Below are positions 1-6,667 of a stretch of DNA of 7,961 nt, piece after piece; the stretch's first letter is position 1, and every line of letters starts with the position of its first letter. The stretch comes from Pseudomonadota bacterium (GTDB taxonomy: Bacteria > Pseudomonadota > Alphaproteobacteria > Sphingomonadales > Sphingomonadaceae). The notes below the pieces were generated by a model, which was given only the letters and a program-made list of their open reading frames with translations, ran no database searches and was not told where the DNA came from. Location of the stretch: contig JAFAED010000533.1 in NCBI GenBank assembly GCA_023424275.1, forward strand, positions 1 to 7,961. Reading direction: 5' to 3'. The position numbers were made by a program, and so were the translations under genes.

Positions 1-183
1 AACCAGGATCATGCGATGATGACCGCGATGCTGACGGTGCGCAACATTGTCGCGGGCGAGAAGCTCTATGATATCTGGGGCGTCAACGAGGATGCCGAAT
101 ATCATGAAAGCGGCACCGAAGGCGATCAGGCCGCGCTGGCGTCGGTCCGCGAGGTTCCCGCGCGCGTGGCGAAGGCTGCCTGA
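1..183 (+). CDS. FAD-dependent oxidoreductase, C-terminal end (5' truncated by window)
   Basis: An open frame runs from the first base to a TGA at 181-183, giving the last 60 residues of a protein that begins outside the window. It opens with NQDHAMMTAMLTVRNIVAG and continues through DIWGVNEDAEYHESG. This resembles the C-terminal helix of NAD(P)/FAD-dependent amine-oxidase-like or UDP-galactopyranose-mutase-like flavoproteins, which often sit next to glycosyltransferases and GtrA proteins. In that family the NQDHAMM-type segment lies near the flavin at the end of the Rossmann domain. The nucleotide-binding GxGxxG motif would be far upstream, so the family call rests on this tail alone. The next gene starts 25 nt downstream on the same strand, so shared transcription is likely. 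The substrate cannot be told from the sequence. Confidence 0.7.
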   Translation, partial: NQDHAMMTAMLTVRNIVAGEKLYDIWGVNEDAEYHESGTEGDQAALASVREVPARVAKAA

Positions 184-208
184 GGATTTGGCCGGGGGGA
201 TCGGCGCC

Positions 209-640
209 ATGCAACCCGTCATGCAAATAATCGCTTTGGTCCGGCGCGGCGAAATGCGCTGGTTGAACTATCTGCTCGCGAGCGCGCTGGCGCTGGGCAG
301 CGACGCGGGGCTGTTCCTGCTGCTGCTCGACGCCGGTCTGTCGCCGGTGCCGGCATCGGCCACGGGCTATTGCGCCGGCATTCTGGTCCACTGGATGGTG
401 TCGAGCCGGCTTGTCTTCGCCGATGGCGCCGCGGCGCGCGGCACGGGTGAACGTCAACGCCAGAAACTGCTGTTCGTCGGGTCGGCGCTCGTCGGTCTTG
501 CCGTCACGACGGCGATCGTCGGGGGCGGCAGCGCGCTCGGCCTCGACCCGCGGCTTGCCAAGCTGGCGGCGATCGTCGTCAGTTTCCAGACCACCTATCT
601 GCTGCGCCGCCATATCGTCTTTCGGGCGACCGCGGCATGA
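209..640 (+). CDS. GtrA-family four-helix membrane protein
   Basis: The product is 143 residues with four predicted membrane helices at about 18-40, 46-64, 86-106 and 114-132. Each helix pair ends in a similar basic-aromatic stretch, SSRLVF (65-70) and LLRRHIVF (131-138). This is the internal duplication typical of GtrA proteins. GtrA-family members are thought to flip or present polyprenyl-phosphate-linked sugars across the inner membrane for periplasmic glycosyltransferases. I chose the ATG at 209 because a GGGGGGA stretch at 194-200 lies 8 nt upstream and the length fits the family. In-frame ATGs at 221 and 254 are alternatives. An open extension back to 47 would overlap the preceding flavoprotein and encode an Arg-rich, non-family N-terminus, so I rejected it. 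The stop overlaps the next start as ATGA (637-640), which implies translational coupling with the GT-C protein. Confidence 0.85.
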   Translation: MQPVMQIIALVRRGEMRWLNYLLASALALGSDAGLFLLLLDAGLSPVPASATGYCAGILVHWMVSSRLVFADGAAARGTGERQRQKLLFVGSALVGLAVTTAIVGGGSALGLDPRLAKLAAIVVSFQTTYLLRRHIVFRATAA

Positions 641-2499
641 CCGACGCCTCCGCGCCGGGCGGAGGCGGTGAAACGCCCGCGCGTCCGGTTGTCGTTCCGG
701 GCGGGCTCGCCCTTCACCGCTGGCTGACGCCGGTGCGGATCGCATTGATCCTGTGGGCGGCGATGAGCCTGATCGCGATCGTAGCCAATTGGCATGCGAT
801 CACGGCGCTTGAACTGTCCGACACCGACGATGCCATGCGAATGGCGCAGGTACGCGACCTGCTCGCCGGGCAAGGCTGGTGGGATCTCAACCAGTATCGC
901 GTCAACCCCGCTGGCGGCGGGGTGCTGATGCATTGGTCGCGGATTGTCGATGCACCGCTCGCCGCGGGCATTGCGTTGCTGACGCCGATATTCGGGCAGG
1001 CGACGGCCGAACGGATCGTGATGACAATATGGCCGCCGCTGCTGGCTGGGGCGCTCAGCATTGCCTGCGCCCTGGGCTATCGCAACCTGTCGGACAAGCG
1101 GATCGCCTATGTCGTCCCGCTGTTCCTGATCATGTCGGGATTCATCCTGATGCAGTTTCGGCCGCTGCGCGTCGATCATCATGGGTGGCAGATTTTCCTT
1201 GCGATGCTGATCATGACGCAGGCGCTGCGGCCCGCGGGCTGGCGAGCGGGCCTGCTCGGCGGGTTTTTTGCCGCGGCGCTTCTCGCGATCTCGATCGAAG
1301 GACTGCCGATCGTCGCGCTCTTCGCCGGGTTGGCGGCGCTGCGATGGGGGTTGCATGGCCGGACCGACGATCGCGCGCGGCTTTGCGGATATATCGGCGC
1401 GCTCGCGGGCGGCGCGATCCTGCTCCAGTTCGCAACGCGCGGGCCGGTGGGACTCGCCGGCATGTGGTGCGATTCGCTTTCGGCCCCCTATATGGCGGCG
1501 TTCGTCGCCGCGGCGGCGGTGATTTTCGGGGCCGCACGCGCCAATCCGGCGCGGCCGCCGGTTCGGTTTGTCCTGCTGGGCGTCGCCGGGCTGTTTGCCG
1601 CCGCGGCGCTGGTCGCGACCGATCCGCAATGCGCCAAGGGGCCATTTGCCTCGCTCGATCCGATCGTGGTCGAATATTGGTACAAGAATATCCTGGAGGG
1701 TCAGCCGGTCTGGGCGTCGGGATGGTATGATAGCATCTTTGTCGTCGTTCCGTCGCTGGCGGGGCTGGTCGGGTCGCTTTTCGCATGGCGCGGCTGCGCC
1801 GATGCCGGCGATCGCCGGAACTGGACGACGGTGATCGTTGCGCTGTTCGGCGCGGCGGGACTGTCGCTGCTCGTGCTGCGGAGCGCGTCGACCGCGCATC
1901 TGTTCGCGCTTCCAGGCTGCGCCTGGCTGGGGCTGCGCGCCTGGGCCTGGGCGCGTTCGATCGGATCGATGGTGCCGCGCGTGGTGGCATCGGCTCTGGC
2001 GGCGCTGACATTGCCCTTGCTGGGCAGCGTCGCGGTATCGATCGTCCTGGGCGCCATTTTCCCGGCCCTGAAGCCCGACGAGGCGGCGAGCTTGCCCGAG
2101 GCGCCCTATGCGCAGACCTGCCTCGACCCGGCCGCCGTGGCGGCGCTCAACCGCTTGCCGGCAACGACGATCATGACCCCCATCGACCTTGGTGCACCGA
2201 TCGTTTTCTGGACGCATCACAGCCTGGTCGCGTCGGGCCATCATCGCAATAAGGAGGCGATGGCCGATACGCTGCGCGTCTTTGTCGGCGATCCCGACAA
2301 GGCCGAGGCGTTGGTACGCAAGCAGCAGGCGAGCCTGATCGTCTTTTGCCGGTCGGCAAACGACCTGACGAAATATCGCCGCGCCCGAAAGGACTCAATC
2401 GCGGCGCAGCTTTATGCGAACACGCCGCCGGCCTGGCTCGAAGCATTACCTGTCGCGACAAAAACCGGGCTGTCGGTGTGGCGGGTAAAACCGCGGTAA
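637..2499 (+). CDS. GT-C type integral membrane glycosyltransferase, STT3/AglB-like motifs
   Basis: This 620-residue protein has a short cytoplasmic N-terminus, roughly a dozen hydrophobic segments from about 34 to 475, and a soluble C-terminal part of about 145 residues. After the first helix comes SDTDDAMR (61-68), which carries a DxD, followed by QVRDLL and LMHWSR (97-102). A second acidic/histidine motif, RVDHHGWQ, is at 178-185, and a Glu follows in ISIEGLP (218-224). In GT-C oligosaccharyltransferases of the STT3/AglB/PglB type, a DxD in the first external loop and a second DxD or DxH motif bind the metal and lipid-linked donor. The match here is by motif pattern only, and I do not see a WWDYG acceptor motif. 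The C-terminal part has SGHHRN (533-538) and ends in a beta-rich tail. It probably moves a sugar from polyprenyl phosphate to an envelope acceptor, working with the coupled GtrA protein. The substrate is unknown. It ends 6 bp from the convergent msrB stop. Confidence 0.75.
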   Translation: MTDASAPGGGGETPARPVVVPGGLALHRWLTPVRIALILWAAMSLIAIVANWHAITALELSDTDDAMRMAQVRDLLAGQGWWDLNQYRVNPAGGGVLMHWSRIVDAPLAAGIALLTPIFGQATAERIVMTIWPPLLAGALSIACALGYRNLSDKRIAYVVPLFLIMSGFILMQFRPLRVDHHGWQIFLAMLIMTQALRPAGWRAGLLGGFFAAALLAISIEGLPIVALFAGLAALRWGLHGRTDDRARLCGYIGALAGGAILLQFATRGPVGLAGMWCDSLSAPYMAAFVAAAAVIFGAARANPARPPVRFVLLGVAGLFAAAALVATDPQCAKGPFASLDPIVVEYWYKNILEGQPVWASGWYDSIFVVVPSLAGLVGSLFAWRGCADAGDRRNWTTVIVALFGAAGLSLLVLRSASTAHLFALPGCAWLGLRAWAWARSIGSMVPRVVASALAALTLPLLGSVAVSIVLGAIFPALKPDEAASLPEAPYAQTCLDPAAVAALNRLPATTIMTPIDLGAPIVFWTHHSLVASGHHRNKEAMADTLRVFVGDPDKAEALVRKQQASLIVFCRSANDLTKYRRARKDSIAAQLYANTPPAWLEALPVATKTGLSVWRVKPR

Positions 2500-2505
2500 G
2501 GCGCG

Positions 2506-2991
2506 TCAGGCCGGGCGGAAGCCGAGTGCCGCGCCGTTCATGCAATAGCGCTTGCCGGTCGGTTTCGGCCCGTCGTCGAAAACATGGCCGAGGTGGCCGC
2601 CGCAGCGTTTGCAATGGACTTCGGTGCGCGCATAACCGAGTTCGCGGTCGGTCGACGTCCCGATCGCACCCTTCAGCGGCGCCCAGAAACTGGGCCAGCC
2701 GGTCCCGCTGTCGAATTTGGTCCGGCTCGAATAGAGCGGCAGCGCGCAGCCCGCGCAGACGAAGGTGCCGGCGCGTTTTTCCTTGTCGAGCGGACTGGTA
2801 AACGCGCGCTCGGTCGCGGCTTCGCGCAGGACGCGATATTGCAGCGGCGACAGGCGCGCCTTCCACTGGGCGTCGGAGAGTTGCCAGCCGGCCTCTGCCC
2901 GCGGGCGTGACGATTTGGCGAAGAGCATCGGGGCGCCGATGATGGCGCCGCCGAGCGCGAGTCCGCCGATAAGATGACGACGTTCGATCAT
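2506..2991 (-). CDS. msrB: Peptide-methionine (R)-S-oxide reductase MsrB, exported form
   Basis: This 161-residue enzyme reduces methionine-R-sulfoxide in damaged proteins. The N-terminus MIERRHLIGG followed by a hydrophobic stretch to about residue 25 resembles a twin-arginine or Sec signal, so it probably works in the periplasm. The MsrB fold fills residues 38-160. Zinc ligands are Cys79/Cys82 (CAGC) and Cys127/Cys130 (CKRC). The catalytic cysteine is Cys150 in the RYCMN motif. DSGTGWPSF (94-102) has Thr97 where E. coli MsrB has its resolving cysteine, and no other cysteine exists, so this is a one-Cys type. The start ATG has only a weak upstream CGGGA. The gene lies 43 nt downstream of the P450 on the same strand and probably shares its transcript. 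Confidence 0.93.
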   Translation of the reverse strand: MIERRHLIGGLALGGAIIGAPMLFAKSSRPRAEAGWQLSDAQWKARLSPLQYRVLREAATERAFTSPLDKEKRAGTFVCAGCALPLYSSRTKFDSGTGWPSFWAPLKGAIGTSTDRELGYARTEVHCKRCGGHLGHVFDDGPKPTGKRYCMNGAALGFRPA

Positions 2992-3034
2992 AGTCCCGAT
3001 ACGTATGCCGGGCGCGAAGGGTTACAAGCGGGCG

Positions 3035-4270
3035 TCAATATTTCTCGATCTGCACAGGAAGTGTGCGGAATCCGTGAACGAAGCAGGCGTGCACGCGCTC
3101 GGGCGCGCCGGTGACGGTCACGCGCATCCGCCGCGCCGCCATTTCTTCGAGCAGGATGCGCAGTTGCAGCTCGGCGAGGCGCGCCCCAACGCAGCGATGG
3201 ACGCCATAGCCGAACGAGAGGTGGCGCCGTGCATTTTCGCGGTCGAGTTTGAGCGCGTCGCCGTCGTCGAACACGCTTTCGTCGCGATTGGCCGACAGAT
3301 ACCAGAGGATGAGCTTGTCGCCCTTTTTGATCGCGTGCCCGAACAGATCGGCGTCTTCGAGCGCGGTGCGGCGCATATGCGCGAGCGGGGTCTGCCAGCG
3401 GATGATCTCGCTGACCGCATTGGGGATGAGCGACGGGTCGGCTTCGAGCTTCGCGCGCTGGTCGGGAAATTTGTCGAGGCCGTAAGCGAGGCCCGACATG
3501 GTGTTGCGCGTCGTATCGTTGCCGCCGACGATCAGCAGGACGAGGTTCCCGATGAACTCATATTTGTCCATGTTGCGCATCGCTTCGCTGTGCAACATCA
3601 TCGACAGCAGGTCGGGCGTCGGCGGCTGGTCGAGCTTTTCCATCCACAATTTCTGGAAATAGACGAAGGCCTCTTCGAGCACAGCGCGACGCTGTTCCTT
3701 GAGTTCGACCTTTTGTGCGAGTTCGACGTCGCCCATCCAGTCGGACCATTCGGTCAGCTTGCGCCGGTCTTCCCACGGAAAATCGAACAGCAACGCAAGC
3801 ATCTGCGTCGTCAGTTCCATCGACACGCGGTCGACCCAGTCGAAGGTCTCGTTCCACGGCAGCCCGTCGAGAACCTCGCCCGTGCGGTTCCTTATGTCTT
3901 CGGACAGGCGCGTCATTTCGGCGGGGGTGAAGGCGGGCGCGACGGTGCGGCGCTGATCGGTGTGCTGCGGCCGGTCCATCGCGATGAACATCGGCAGGCG
4001 AAAATCCTCATCCTCGTCGCGTTCGAGGATCGTGATCCCGCCATATTCCCACGAGGAGCTGTAAATGTCGGGCAGCGCCTCGACATGCTGGATCGCCTGG
4101 TGGCTCGCGATATTCCAATAGGGACCGTGGACGCTGTCTTCGCATTTCACGATGCCGCCCAATTGGCGAAGCTCGGCAAAGGGCTCCTGCCAGCGATCCT
4201 CCGAATAGAGGGCGGCAGGGCTCATGTCATGAGCGTACGAAACAGTCTGGGGCTGGGCTGCAGTCGCCAT
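3035..4270 (-). CDS. Cytochrome P450, CYP153 family (probable alkane/fatty-chain terminal hydroxylase)
   Basis: This 411-residue soluble bacterial P450 has no membrane anchor. The oxygen-activating I-helix motif is GGNDTTR (249-255), the K-helix ExxR is E288-R291, and the heme loop [10 protein letters not shown] (353-362) places the axial thiolate at Cys360. Several segments look like CYP153 rather than other classes: GPYW (49-52), LPMFIAMD (92-99), [10 protein letters not shown] (141-150), [14 protein letters not shown] (290-303) and LAELQLRI (365-372). CYP153 enzymes hydroxylate medium-chain alkanes, or related chains and rings, at the terminal carbon, using a ferredoxin and ferredoxin reductase. 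Neither partner is encoded in this window. The start at 4270 is supported by AGAGAGGA (4277-4284), 6 nt upstream. The protein is slightly short for the family, mainly at the N-terminus. The actual substrate is unknown. Confidence 0.88.
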   Translation of the reverse strand: MATAAQPQTVSYAHDMSPAALYSEDRWQEPFAELRQLGGIVKCEDSVHGPYWNIASHQAIQHVEALPDIYSSSWEYGGITILERDEDEDFRLPMFIAMDRPQHTDQRRTVAPAFTPAEMTRLSEDIRNRTGEVLDGLPWNETFDWVDRVSMELTTQMLALLFDFPWEDRRKLTEWSDWMGDVELAQKVELKEQRRAVLEEAFVYFQKLWMEKLDQPPTPDLLSMMLHSEAMRNMDKYEFIGNLVLLIVGGNDTTRNTMSGLAYGLDKFPDQRAKLEADPSLIPNAVSEIIRWQTPLAHMRRTALEDADLFGHAIKKGDKLILWYLSANRDESVFDDGDALKLDRENARRHLSFGYGVHRCVGARLAELQLRILLEEMAARRMRVTVTGAPERVHACFVHGFRTLPVQIEKY

Positions 4271-4333
4271 CGGGCATCCTCTCTTCGCAGGGGACTCGCC
4301 GCGACGCTTGCCGCCGTCGGCGAAATCAGTTGC

Positions 4334-4361
4334 AGAATGCCACTGCTAACAGCTTTGTCAA
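4334..4361 (-). promoter_or_regulatory. Candidate promoter for the P450-msrB unit
   Basis: Read on the minus strand, a perfect TTGACA (4361-4356) overlaps the stop codon of the upstream permease gene. After a 16-nt spacer comes CATTCT (4339-4334), which matches 3 of 6 positions of the sigma-70 -10 box. Transcription would start near 4327, leaving a leader of about 57 nt before the P450 ATG. That leader contains a small dyad, CGACG and CGTCG (4302-4306 and 4315-4319). The -35 is strong but the -10 is poor, so this is only a candidate. Confidence 0.4.
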
Positions 4362-5650
4362 CGACGCTCGGCGGCGACTGTCGCGGCGATCGCAGCAGCG
4401 GTCGCACCGCGGCGCCAGAATTTCCAGCCGCTGCCGCTGCTCAGCACGCCGGCGCGGAACAACCGCACCGAAATCCAGACGACGAGTGCGACCCAGATCG
4501 CCTGCCAGCCGAGCGCGAGCAGGTGGACCGCCTTCGAATCGTCGGTCGCGGCGCGCGCGGCCATGGCGAGCGGCGATGAAAAGGGGAAAATCTGTGCGAA
4601 GCGCGCGAGCCCGCTGCCGGGTGCACTGGCTGCGGCGGCGGACAGGCTGAACATCCCGACCTGGAAGATGGTGATCGGCAGGCTGAGCATCTGGATTTCG
4701 CGCACCGTTGCCGCCTGCGCGCCGACGCCGAGGAAGACCGCGCCGAGGAGCAGGAACGAGAGGATGAAATAGACGAAGCCGATGATGAGGAAAAAGGCCC
4801 AGCCGGTTGCCGGCGTCGAGGCCATCGCGGCCGCGGCCTTGCTCGTCCCGCCGGCAGTGGCGAGCGTGGCGGGGTCCGCGAACAGTGCCGCGATCAACCC
4901 GCCACCGAACGCCAGTGCGATCCAGAAGGCGATGAAAAGCACGGCAACGCCAAGAAAGCCGAGCAGCTTGCCGAGGAAGACGCTTTCGAGCGGGACGGCG
5001 GCGGCGAGGATTTCGATCACCTTGTTGCCCTTTTCCTCGGCGAGCGAACTCACCGTCTGGCCCGCGAGGAGCAAGGTCAGGAGGAAAATGACGAAGACCG
5101 CGCCGAAACCCATCGATTGTTGAACGGCAATGCTGGCGCCCCCGCGCTGGATATTCTCGAAACGCGGTTCGACGGGGGCGACGTCGCCGGCGGCGCGGTC
5201 GCGCAAGACCTGTCCGGCGAGCAGCGCGAGATAGCGCCCCGAGGAGCCGTCGGCATTCCGCTGGACGATGCGCGGGCTTTCGAGCGGGCCGCTCATCACG
5301 GCATAGGTGTCCGATCCCTTTTCGCTCGTGATCGCGACCGGGTCGATCTTTTCGGTTCCGGCAATGCGGAAGGCGAGTTGCGGCGGGGCGCCGTCGTTGC
5401 TGGCAAAGGCATCGCGGAGACGGCGGTCGGCGTCGCGGAGCGCGGCAATGTCGGCCGGATCGGCAACGACGACGATGCGGCCGGCGCCGCGCGCGCTATC
5501 GGCGAGCTGCGATGCGCCCATGCCGCCCGCGAGTCCCATGCCGACCATGAACAGCGGTGCGAGCAGGAAAAGGAGGAAGGTCGGCGTCGCGACGATCGCG
5601 AGGAAGTCGCGCCGCGCAACAACGAACATGCTTTGAAGGAACGGGGTCAT
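4358..5650 (-). CDS. ABC-2 type transporter permease (NatB-like)
   Basis: This 430-residue permease has the NatB/ABC-2 layout. One membrane helix lies at about 20-42, then a large extracytoplasmic domain covers about 43-175. Five more hydrophobic segments follow near 180-198, 226-250, 283-308, 320-340 and 378-398. The conserved EEKGNKVIEIL stretch (205-215) is the family's cytoplasmic signature between the second and third helices and probably contacts the ATPase. The gene overlaps the ATPase gene by ATGA (5647-5650). Its GAGGAGG ribosome site (5658-5664) lies inside the end of that gene, 7 nt before the start, which points to tight coupling. It forms the membrane half of an exporter with the ATPase. 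The founding NatAB exports sodium, but relatives move many compounds, so no substrate can be assigned. The last residues are Ala/Arg-rich and unremarkable. Confidence 0.88.
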   Translation of the reverse strand: MTPFLQSMFVVARRDFLAIVATPTFLLFLLAPLFMVGMGLAGGMGASQLADSARGAGRIVVVADPADIAALRDADRRLRDAFASNDGAPPQLAFRIAGTEKIDPVAITSEKGSDTYAVMSGPLESPRIVQRNADGSSGRYLALLAGQVLRDRAAGDVAPVEPRFENIQRGGASIAVQQSMGFGAVFVIFLLTLLLAGQTVSSLAEEKGNKVIEILAAAVPLESVFLGKLLGFLGVAVLFIAFWIALAFGGGLIAALFADPATLATAGGTSKAAAAMASTPATGWAFFLIIGFVYFILSFLLLGAVFLGVGAQAATVREIQMLSLPITIFQVGMFSLSAAAASAPGSGLARFAQIFPFSSPLAMAARAATDDSKAVHLLALGWQAIWVALVVWISVRLFRAGVLSSGSGWKFWRRGATAAAIAATVAAERR

Positions 5651-6600
5651 GCGCTGGCCTCCTCGACCGCATCTTCGGTGGCATCGGCGTCGAAACCCGC
5701 ATCGACCTGGCGGACGATGTGGACGAAGGCGTCGTGCAGCGCCGGCCGGCTGATCGACAGGCCGGTGACGCCAAGACCGCTCGCGGTAATCCGCGCGAGC
5801 AGTGGTTCGACATCGCCGTCCTCGATCGCGAAATGCCAGGCGTCACCGCGCAGTTCCGCGCCCGCCGGAAGGTTTGCAGCGACGGTGGCGGGATCACCCG
5901 CTGTCCGCGGCGTGTAGCGCACCTGCATCGGCAGCAGCGCGCGCGCCTCGTCGACCGTGCCTTCAAAGCGGCGCGCCGAGCGCGCGATGATCGCGATGCG
6001 GTCGCAGAGGCGTTCGGCATGCGCCATGACATGTGTCGAAAAGAGGATGGTCGCGCCGCGGCTCTGTTCGCGCCGCACGAGCATTTCGAGCCGTTCCTGA
6101 TTGACGGGGTCGAGTCCGGAGAATGGTTCGTCCAGAACGATCAGGTCGGGCGCATGGACAATCGAGCCGATAAGCTGGATCATCTGCGCCATGCCCTTCG
6201 ACATTTTGCGGATTTTTTCGTCGATGACGCGTTCGAGCCCGAGTTCGGCCATGAAAGCTTCGGCGCGGCGGCGACCTTCGGCCCATTCGAGCCCGCGCAG
6301 CGCGCCCATGAAGGCGATCGCCTCCCGCGCTTTCATTCCCGGATAGAGTCCGCGCTCTTCGGGAAGATAGCCGATGCGGTGGCGTACCGTCTGGGGGCGC
6401 TCGCCGAAAACGCGGCTGGTGCCTTCGTCGGGGTCGATGATGCCGAGCGTCATGCGCAGGCTGGTCGTCTTGCCCGCGCCGTTCGGTCCGAGCACGCCGT
6501 AGATGCTGCCCGCCGGAACCGCCAGGCTGACATGATCGACCGCGCGGTAATCGCCGAAATATTTGGTGAGGCCGTCCGCCTCGACGCTGAATTCGCTCAA
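5647..6600 (-). CDS. ABC transporter ATP-binding protein (NatA-like, DUF4162-type C-terminus)
   Basis: This 317-residue nucleotide-binding subunit carries Walker A GPNGAGKT (38-45), a Q-loop region [10 protein letters not shown] (78-87) with Glu in place of Gln as is common in this subgroup, signature SKGMAQ (134-139), Walker B LIVLDEP (153-159), D-loop SGLDP (161-165) and switch His190. Residues about 226-295 form the extra C-terminal domain seen in NatA-like ATPases (DUF4162 type). It powers the permease encoded immediately downstream. The start appears to be TTG at 6600. The nearby ATG on this strand (6605-6603) is out of frame and hits a stop after two codons, the frame is closed by TAG further upstream, and the first internal Met (residue 50) lies beyond Walker A. 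GGGGA lies about 9 nt before the TTG. Confidence 0.92.
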   Translation of the reverse strand: MSEFSVEADGLTKYFGDYRAVDHVSLAVPAGSIYGVLGPNGAGKTTSLRMTLGIIDPDEGTSRVFGERPQTVRHRIGYLPEERGLYPGMKAREAIAFMGALRGLEWAEGRRRAEAFMAELGLERVIDEKIRKMSKGMAQMIQLIGSIVHAPDLIVLDEPFSGLDPVNQERLEMLVRREQSRGATILFSTHVMAHAERLCDRIAIIARSARRFEGTVDEARALLPMQVRYTPRTAGDPATVAANLPAGAELRGDAWHFAIEDGDVEPLLARITASGLGVTGLSISRPALHDAFVHIVRQVDAGFDADATEDAVEEASA

Positions 6601-6619
6601 ATCATGGTCCCCGACTGGC

Positions 6620-6627
6620 GCACGTGC
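6620..6627. other. 8-bp perfect palindrome in the divergent ABC/queG gap
   Basis: GCACGTGC at 6620-6627 is a perfect palindrome within the 67-bp gap between the divergent ATPase and queG starts. It lies 20 bp upstream of the ATPase start. It could be an operator, but an 8-bp palindrome in GC-rich DNA can occur by chance and no known regulator is implied. Confidence 0.2.
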
Positions 6628-6632
6628 AAACT

Positions 6633-6661
6633 ATGGCACGGCGAGACGGCTCGCGTATAGA
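6633..6661 (+). promoter_or_regulatory. Candidate queG promoter with inverted repeat in its spacer
   Basis: ATGGCA (6633-6638, 4 of 6 matches to TTGACA) and TATAGA (6656-6661, 4 of 6 to TATAAT) are separated by 17 nt. The spacer holds a perfect 5-bp inverted repeat, GCGAG-ACGG-CTCGC (6641-6654). A start about 7 nt past the -10 box would fall at or next to the queG ATG (6668), implying a leaderless or nearly leaderless message. This fits the lack of a good ribosome-binding site. Both boxes are imperfect. Confidence 0.3.
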
Positions 6662-6667
6662 GCGGCA

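Noticed and set aside
47..208. N-terminal extension of the GtrA protein back to 47
   Set aside because: It would overlap the flavoprotein end by more than 130 bases and adds an Arg/Pro/Ser-rich segment unlike GtrA proteins. A good ribosome site supports 209.
595..2244. Long minus-strand open frame (549 codons) opposite the GT-C gene
   Set aside because: The translation is very rich in Arg, Gln, Asp and Pro, without hydrophobic core segments or motifs. The plus strand encodes a clear polytopic membrane protein.
2992..3034. Possible separate msrB promoter (TTGTAA, 16 nt, TACGTA; with palindrome ATACGTAT at 2999-3006)
   Set aside because: Only 4 and 3 of 6 positions match, and the implied start would be almost at the ATG. 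Co-transcription with the P450 is simpler.
3005..4579. Long plus-strand open frame (524 codons) opposite the P450
   Set aside because: It is a shadow of the P450 gene, produced by the high-GC third-position bias. The translation is His/Arg/Glu-rich with no family motif, and it runs through the P450 promoter gap into the permease gene.
5117..5917. Plus-strand open frame opposite the permease/ATPase junction
   Set aside because: It crosses the junction of two clear minus-strand genes and has no motif or ribosome site. It is a codon-bias shadow.
5557..6660. Plus-strand open frame (367 codons) opposite the ABC ATPase
   Set aside because: The minus strand has every ABC ATPase motif in order. The antisense translation has no recognisable domain.
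6563..6667. N-terminal extension of QueG back to 6563
   Set aside because: It would overlap the first codons of the divergent ATPase. QueG similarity starts just after the ATG at 6668.
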